In this document: piece by piece, positions 5,291 to 8,716 of the stretch
Layout: each line of letters opens with the position of its first letter
How positions within the stretch are numbered: position 1 is the stretch's first letter
Assembly: GCA_031278535.1 (NCBI GenBank)
Contig: JAITKH010000180.1
Coordinates: forward strand, 1-8,716
Direction of reading: 5' to 3'
Source: Planctomycetota bacterium
GTDB taxonomy: Bacteria; Planctomycetota; SZUA-567
Length of the DNA: 8,716 nucleotides
Position numbers and translations under genes: made by a program
Notes under the pieces: generated by a model
Database searches by the model: none
What the model saw: the letters and a program-made list of their open reading frames with translations, nothing else
What the model was told of the DNA's origin: nothing

Positions 5291-8200
5291 ATGGCAGGCA
5301 AGAAAGAGCCGTTTGACGGCAACCAGGCCGCAGCGGAAGTGGCGCACGCGGTAAACGAGGTATGCGCCATCTATCCTATCACCCCGTCATCCACGCTTGG
5401 AGAAATTTGCGACGCCAAGTCGGCCGCCGGGGAAACCAACATCTGGGGGAGCATACCGCTGATCTCCGAAATGCAGTCCGAGGCCGGCGCCGCCGGCGCC
5501 GTTCATGGCGCCCTTTCCACCGGGGCGCTCACCTCCACCTTCACCGCTTCCCAGGGTCTCCTGCTGATGATCCCCAACATGTATAAAATCGCGGGCGAGC
5601 TTACGCCCACCACTTTCTATGTCACCGCCCGTACCGTTGCCACCCACGCCCTTTCCATCTTCGGCGATCATTCGGACGTCATGGCCTGCCGCCAAACCGG
5701 CTGGGCCATGATGGCCGCCGCCAATGTCCAGGAGTCCCACGATCTCGCCCTGATCAGCCAGTCGTCCACGCTGAGGTCGCGCATCCCCTTCCTTTCCTTC
5801 TACGACGGCTTCCGCACCTCGCACGAAATCCAGAAGATCGACGTGCTCTCGAAGGAAGACATGCGGAAGATGATCGACGACGGCCTGATCCGCGAATTCC
5901 GCGCCCGGGCCCTTTCGCCCGATCACCCCACCATCCGGGGCACCGCCCAGAATCCCGACGTCTTCTTCCAGGCCCGCGAGGCCTGCAACCCCTGGTATGA
6001 CAAGTGCGCCGACATCGTGCAGGCCGAGATGGACACGTTCGCCGGCCTCTTCGGCCGGCAATACCGGCTTTTCGACTACTACGGCGCCCCGGACGCCGAC
6101 AGGGTCATCGCCATCATGGGTTCCGGGGCCGACGCGGCCCAGGAAAGCGTGGATTGGCTCAACGCCAGGGGGGAGAAGGTGGGCGTCCTCACCGTCCACC
6201 TGTATCGGCCCTTCTCCATCAGGCATTTCATCGCCGCCCTGCCGTTCAAGACCATGTCCGGCATCGCCGTCCTCGATCGCACCAAGGAGCCGGGCGCCCT
6301 CGGCGAACCGCTTTACGAGGACGTCCGCACCGCCTTCGGCGAGGCCATGCAGTCGGACAGGGATCTTTTCGGCGGGCGCTGGCCCAATGTCATCGGCGGC
6401 CGCTACGGCCTGTCCTGCAAGGAATTCACCCCGGCCATGGCCAACGCCGTCTTTGCGGAACTGAAAAAGCCCTCTCCCAGGAACCATTTCACCATCGGCA
6501 TCGCCGACGACGCGACCGGGACCTCCATTCCCTATGACGAAGCCCTGGACATCGAGGCCGACGACGTGCGCCGCTGCATTTTCTACGGCCTCGGTTCCGA
6601 CGGCACCGTGGGAGCCAACAAGAACTCGATCAAGATCATCGCCGATCACACCGGCAACTACGCCCAGGGCTATTTCGTCTACGATTCGAAAAAGGCCGGC
6701 GCCATCACCGCCTCGCACCTCCGTTTCGGCCCCCGGCCCATCAAGTCCACCTATCTTGTGCATTCTGCCAATTTCATCGCCTGCCACCAATGGTCCTTCC
6801 TGGAAAAGTACGACTTGCTGAAAGATCTGAAGGAGGGGGGCGTCTTCCTCCTCAATTCCATCTACGGCAAGGACGAAGTCTGGGACAGGCTGCCCCGCGA
6901 GGTCCAGCAGCGCATCATCGGGAAGAAGGCCAGGTTCTACGTCATCGACGCCTACGAGGTGGCGCGGAAGACCGGCATGGGCGTCATGATCAACACCATC
7001 ATGCAGACCTGTTTCTTCAAAATCGCCGACGTCATCCCGGCCGACGAAGCCATCGGCTACATCAAGGACGCCATCAAGAAGACCTATTCCAAGAAGGGCG
7101 AGGCGGTGGTCAAAAAGAACAACGACGCCGTCGACCAGGCCATTGCCCACCTCTTCCAGGTGGATTACTCCGGCAGGAAGGCCGACGGCCAGCCCAAACC
7201 CGCCATCGTCTCGGCCGAGGCCCCGAAATTCGTCCTGGACACCCTCTCCAGAATCATGGTGAACGAGGGCGAAAGTTTGCCCGTCTCCATGCTTCCGGTG
7301 GACGGAACCTTCCCCACCGCCACCACCCAATGGGAAAAAAGGAATATCGCCCTTTCCATCCCGGTGTGGAACGAAACCATCTGCATCCAGTGCGCCAAGT
7401 GTTCGGCCGTCTGTCCGCATGCGGTCATCCGCATGAAAATCTACGATCCCAAATACGCCGCCGGCGTACCCCCCACGTTCAAGAAGGCCGAGGCCAGGGG
7501 GCCGTCCGTCAAGGGGCAGCTCTGTACGATCCAGGTCTTCCCCGAGGATTGCACCGGATGCGGCGCCTGCGTTGCCGCCTGCCCGGTGAAGGACAAGCAG
7601 GATCCGGCGAAAAAAGCCATCAACCTGCATCCGCAGCCGCCGATCCGCGAGTCCGAACGCGCCAACGCCGACTTCTTCCTGGAGAAGATACCCGACACCC
7701 CGGACGGGCTCTTCCCGCTTGCCACCGTCAAGGGATCGCAATTGCGCCGTCCGCTCTTCGAGTTTTCCGGCGCCTGCGCCGGCTGCGGCGAAACGCCCTA
7801 TGTCAAGCTCGTCACCCAGCTCTTCGGCGATCGCATGCTGGTCGGCAACGCCACGGGCTGCTCTTCCATCTATGGCGGCAACCTCCCCACCACCCCCTAC
7901 TGCGTCAACAGTGACGGCCGGGGGCCGGCGTGGTCGAACAGCCTCTTCGAGGACAACGCCGAATTCGGCTTCGGCATGCGCCTGGCGGTGGACAAGTTCC
8001 GCGGACAGGCGATCGAGTTCATGCGCGCGCTTGCCAACGACGGATCCCTCAAGGACAAGGGCGATCTGATCGAGGCCATCGCCGGGGCCAGGGAAGTGGA
8101 GCAGGCCGACATCGAGGCCCAGCGCGGCCGGGTGGCGGAACTGAAAAAACTGCTTGAAAAGGACGATTCCGAAGAGGCCCGCAATCTTCTTGCCATCGCC

Positions 8201-8716
8201 GACTACCTGGTCAAGAAGTCGATCTGGATCATCGGCGGCGACGGCTGGGCCTATGACATCGGCTACGGCGGACTGGACCATGTCCTTGCCTCGGACAGAA
8301 ACGTGAATGTCCTGGTCCTGGACACCGAGGTGTATTCCAATACCGGCGGCCAGGCGTCAAAGTCCACTCCGCTCGGCGCCGTGGCCCGTTTCGCCGAGGG
8401 CGGCAAGACCACCGGCAAGAAGGATCTCGGGATGATCGCCATGACCTACGGGACGATTTACGTCGCCAAGGTGGCCATGGGCTACAACGACGCCCAGGTG
8501 GTCAAGGCCATGCTCGAAGCCGAAGCCTATGACGGGCCGTCCCTGATCATCGCCTACTCCCATTGCATCGCCCACGGCATCAGGGGCATGGCCGACGGCT
8601 TGGGTCTGGGCTTTGCCGAACAGAAGAAGGCGGTCGAATCCGGCCACTTCCCGCTCTACCGTTTCGATCCGCGCCTGGCCAGGGAAGGCAAGAATCCGCT
8701 GCAACTCGATTCCAAG
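5291..8716 (+). CDS. nifJ: Pyruvate:ferredoxin (flavodoxin) oxidoreductase, single-chain, 3' end outside window
   Basis: PFOR oxidises pyruvate with CoA to acetyl-CoA and CO2 and passes two electrons to ferredoxin or flavodoxin, using thiamine diphosphate and three [4Fe-4S] clusters in the cytoplasm. The visible 1142 residues have all domains in order. Domain I has YPITPSS (28-34); T31, E64 and R114 coincide in number with the substrate/cofactor residues of the Desulfovibrio africanus enzyme. The gamma-type region has YGLGSDGTVGANK (432-444). The ferredoxin-like domain has C698, C701, C704, C708 and C754, C757, C760, C764. The thiamine diphosphate domain has C829, C832, C857 and C1092 for the proximal cluster, GGDGW (982-986) and VYSNTGGQ (1014-1021) with N1017. 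The family is usually about 1170-1230 residues, so only the C-terminal end is missing. ATG 5291 is chosen for AGAAAGGG upstream and the family start; in-frame ATG 5243 would add 16 residues but lacks a binding site. Confidence 0.97.
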   Translation, partial: MAGKKEPFDGNQAAAEVAHAVNEVCAIYPITPSSTLGEICDAKSAAGETNIWGSIPLISEMQSEAGAAGAVHGALSTGALTSTFTASQGLLLMIPNMYKIAGELTPTTFYVTARTVATHALSIFGDHSDVMACRQTGWAMMAAANVQESHDLALISQSSTLRSRIPFLSFYDGFRTSHEIQKIDVLSKEDMRKMIDDGLIREFRARALSPDHPTIRGTAQNPDVFFQAREACNPWYDKCADIVQAEMDTFAGLFGRQYRLFDYYGAPDADRVIAIMGSGADAAQESVDWLNARGEKVGVLTVHLYRPFSIRHFIAALPFKTMSGIAVLDRTKEPGALGEPLYEDVRTAFGEAMQSDRDLFGGRWPNVIGGRYGLSCKEFTPAMANAVFAELKKPSPRNHFTIGIADDATGTSIPYDEALDIEADDVRRCIFYGLGSDGTVGANKNSIKIIADHTGNYAQGYFVYDSKKAGAITASHLRFGPRPIKSTYLVHSANFIACHQWSFLEKYDLLKDLKEGGVFLLNSIYGKDEVWDRLPREVQQRIIGKKARFYVIDAYEVARKTGMGVMINTIMQTCFFKIADVIPADEAIGYIKDAIKKTYSKKGEAVVKKNNDAVDQAIAHLFQVDYSGRKADGQPKPAIVSAEAPKFVLDTLSRIMVNEGESLPVSMLPVDGTFPTATTQWEKRNIALSIPVWNETICIQCAKCSAVCPHAVIRMKIYDPKYAAGVPPTFKKAEARGPSVKGQLCTIQVFPEDCTGCGACVAACPVKDKQDPAKKAINLHPQPPIRESERANADFFLEKIPDTPDGLFPLATVKGSQLRRPLFEFSGACAGCGETPYVKLVTQLFGDRMLVGNATGCSSIYGGNLPTTPYCVNSDGRGPAWSNSLFEDNAEFGFGMRLAVDKFRGQAIEFMRALANDGSLKDKGDLIEAIAGAREVEQADIEAQRGRVAELKKLLEKDDSEEARNLLAIADYLVKKSIWIIGGDGWAYDIGYGGLDHVLASDRNVNVLVLDTEVYSNTGGQASKSTPLGAVARFAEGGKTTGKKDLGMIAMTYGTIYVAKVAMGYNDAQVVKAMLEAEAYDGPSLIIAYSHCIAHGIRGMADGLGLGFAEQKKAVESGHFPLYRFDPRLAREGKNPLQLDSK

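Noticed and set aside
5387..8281. A 964-codon open frame on the minus strand
   Set aside because: It is in register with the PFOR codons and open only because those lack TTA, CTA and TCA. The translation is Gly/Asp/Val/His-rich with no domain, while the plus strand has every PFOR motif.
1..8716. Mobile element, CRISPR array, tRNA, rRNA or defence system
   Set aside because: No transposase or integrase motif, repeat-spacer pattern, cloverleaf or rRNA signature was seen on either strand; the identified genes are metabolic or housekeeping.

Overview
The window is GC-rich bacterial chromosomal DNA from what is most likely an anaerobe. Its largest gene encodes an oxygen-sensitive one-polypeptide pyruvate:ferredoxin/flavodoxin oxidoreductase (PFOR). 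The prolyl-tRNA synthetase is the short archaeal/eukaryal-like (type 3) form, which occurs in scattered bacterial phyla, and the TSCPD protein belongs to a small family I associate mainly with anaerobes. Shine-Dalgarno sites and sigma70-like promoters are visible. The phylum cannot be named from this sequence. Codon choice is strongly GC-ending; TTA, CTA and TCA are almost absent from proS and PFOR, which leaves very long but spurious open frames on the opposite strands.

Left part (1-794): a locally AT-richer stretch leads to a promoter with a perfect TATAAT and a short plus-strand gene for an 89-residue TSCPD-domain protein. A weak 74-residue open frame follows it. This block converges on the minus-strand genes.

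Middle (795-4609, minus strand): a compact run oppD - oppF - proS. OppD and OppF are the paired ATPases of an oligopeptide/dipeptide ABC importer. Their genes overlap by a few bases, and proS starts 53 nt after oppF with its own strong ribosome binding site. No permease or binding-protein gene is present between the oppD promoter and the end of proS, so the membrane partners must be encoded elsewhere.

Right part (4610-8716, plus strand): an unrecognised 107-residue protein is divergent from oppD. It is followed by about 210 nt of apparently non-coding DNA with two stem-loops, a good promoter, a leader of about 100 nt with a strong hairpin, and then PFOR, which runs off the right edge after 1142 codons. 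PFOR would oxidise pyruvate to acetyl-CoA and CO2 and reduce ferredoxin or flavodoxin.

The recognised genes are housekeeping or core-metabolism genes. I found no defence system, mobile element, CRISPR array, tRNA or rRNA, and nothing that clearly amounts to an undescribed system. The points most worth checking are the PFOR leader hairpin, the orphan oppDF pair linked to proS, and the two small uncharacterised genes.
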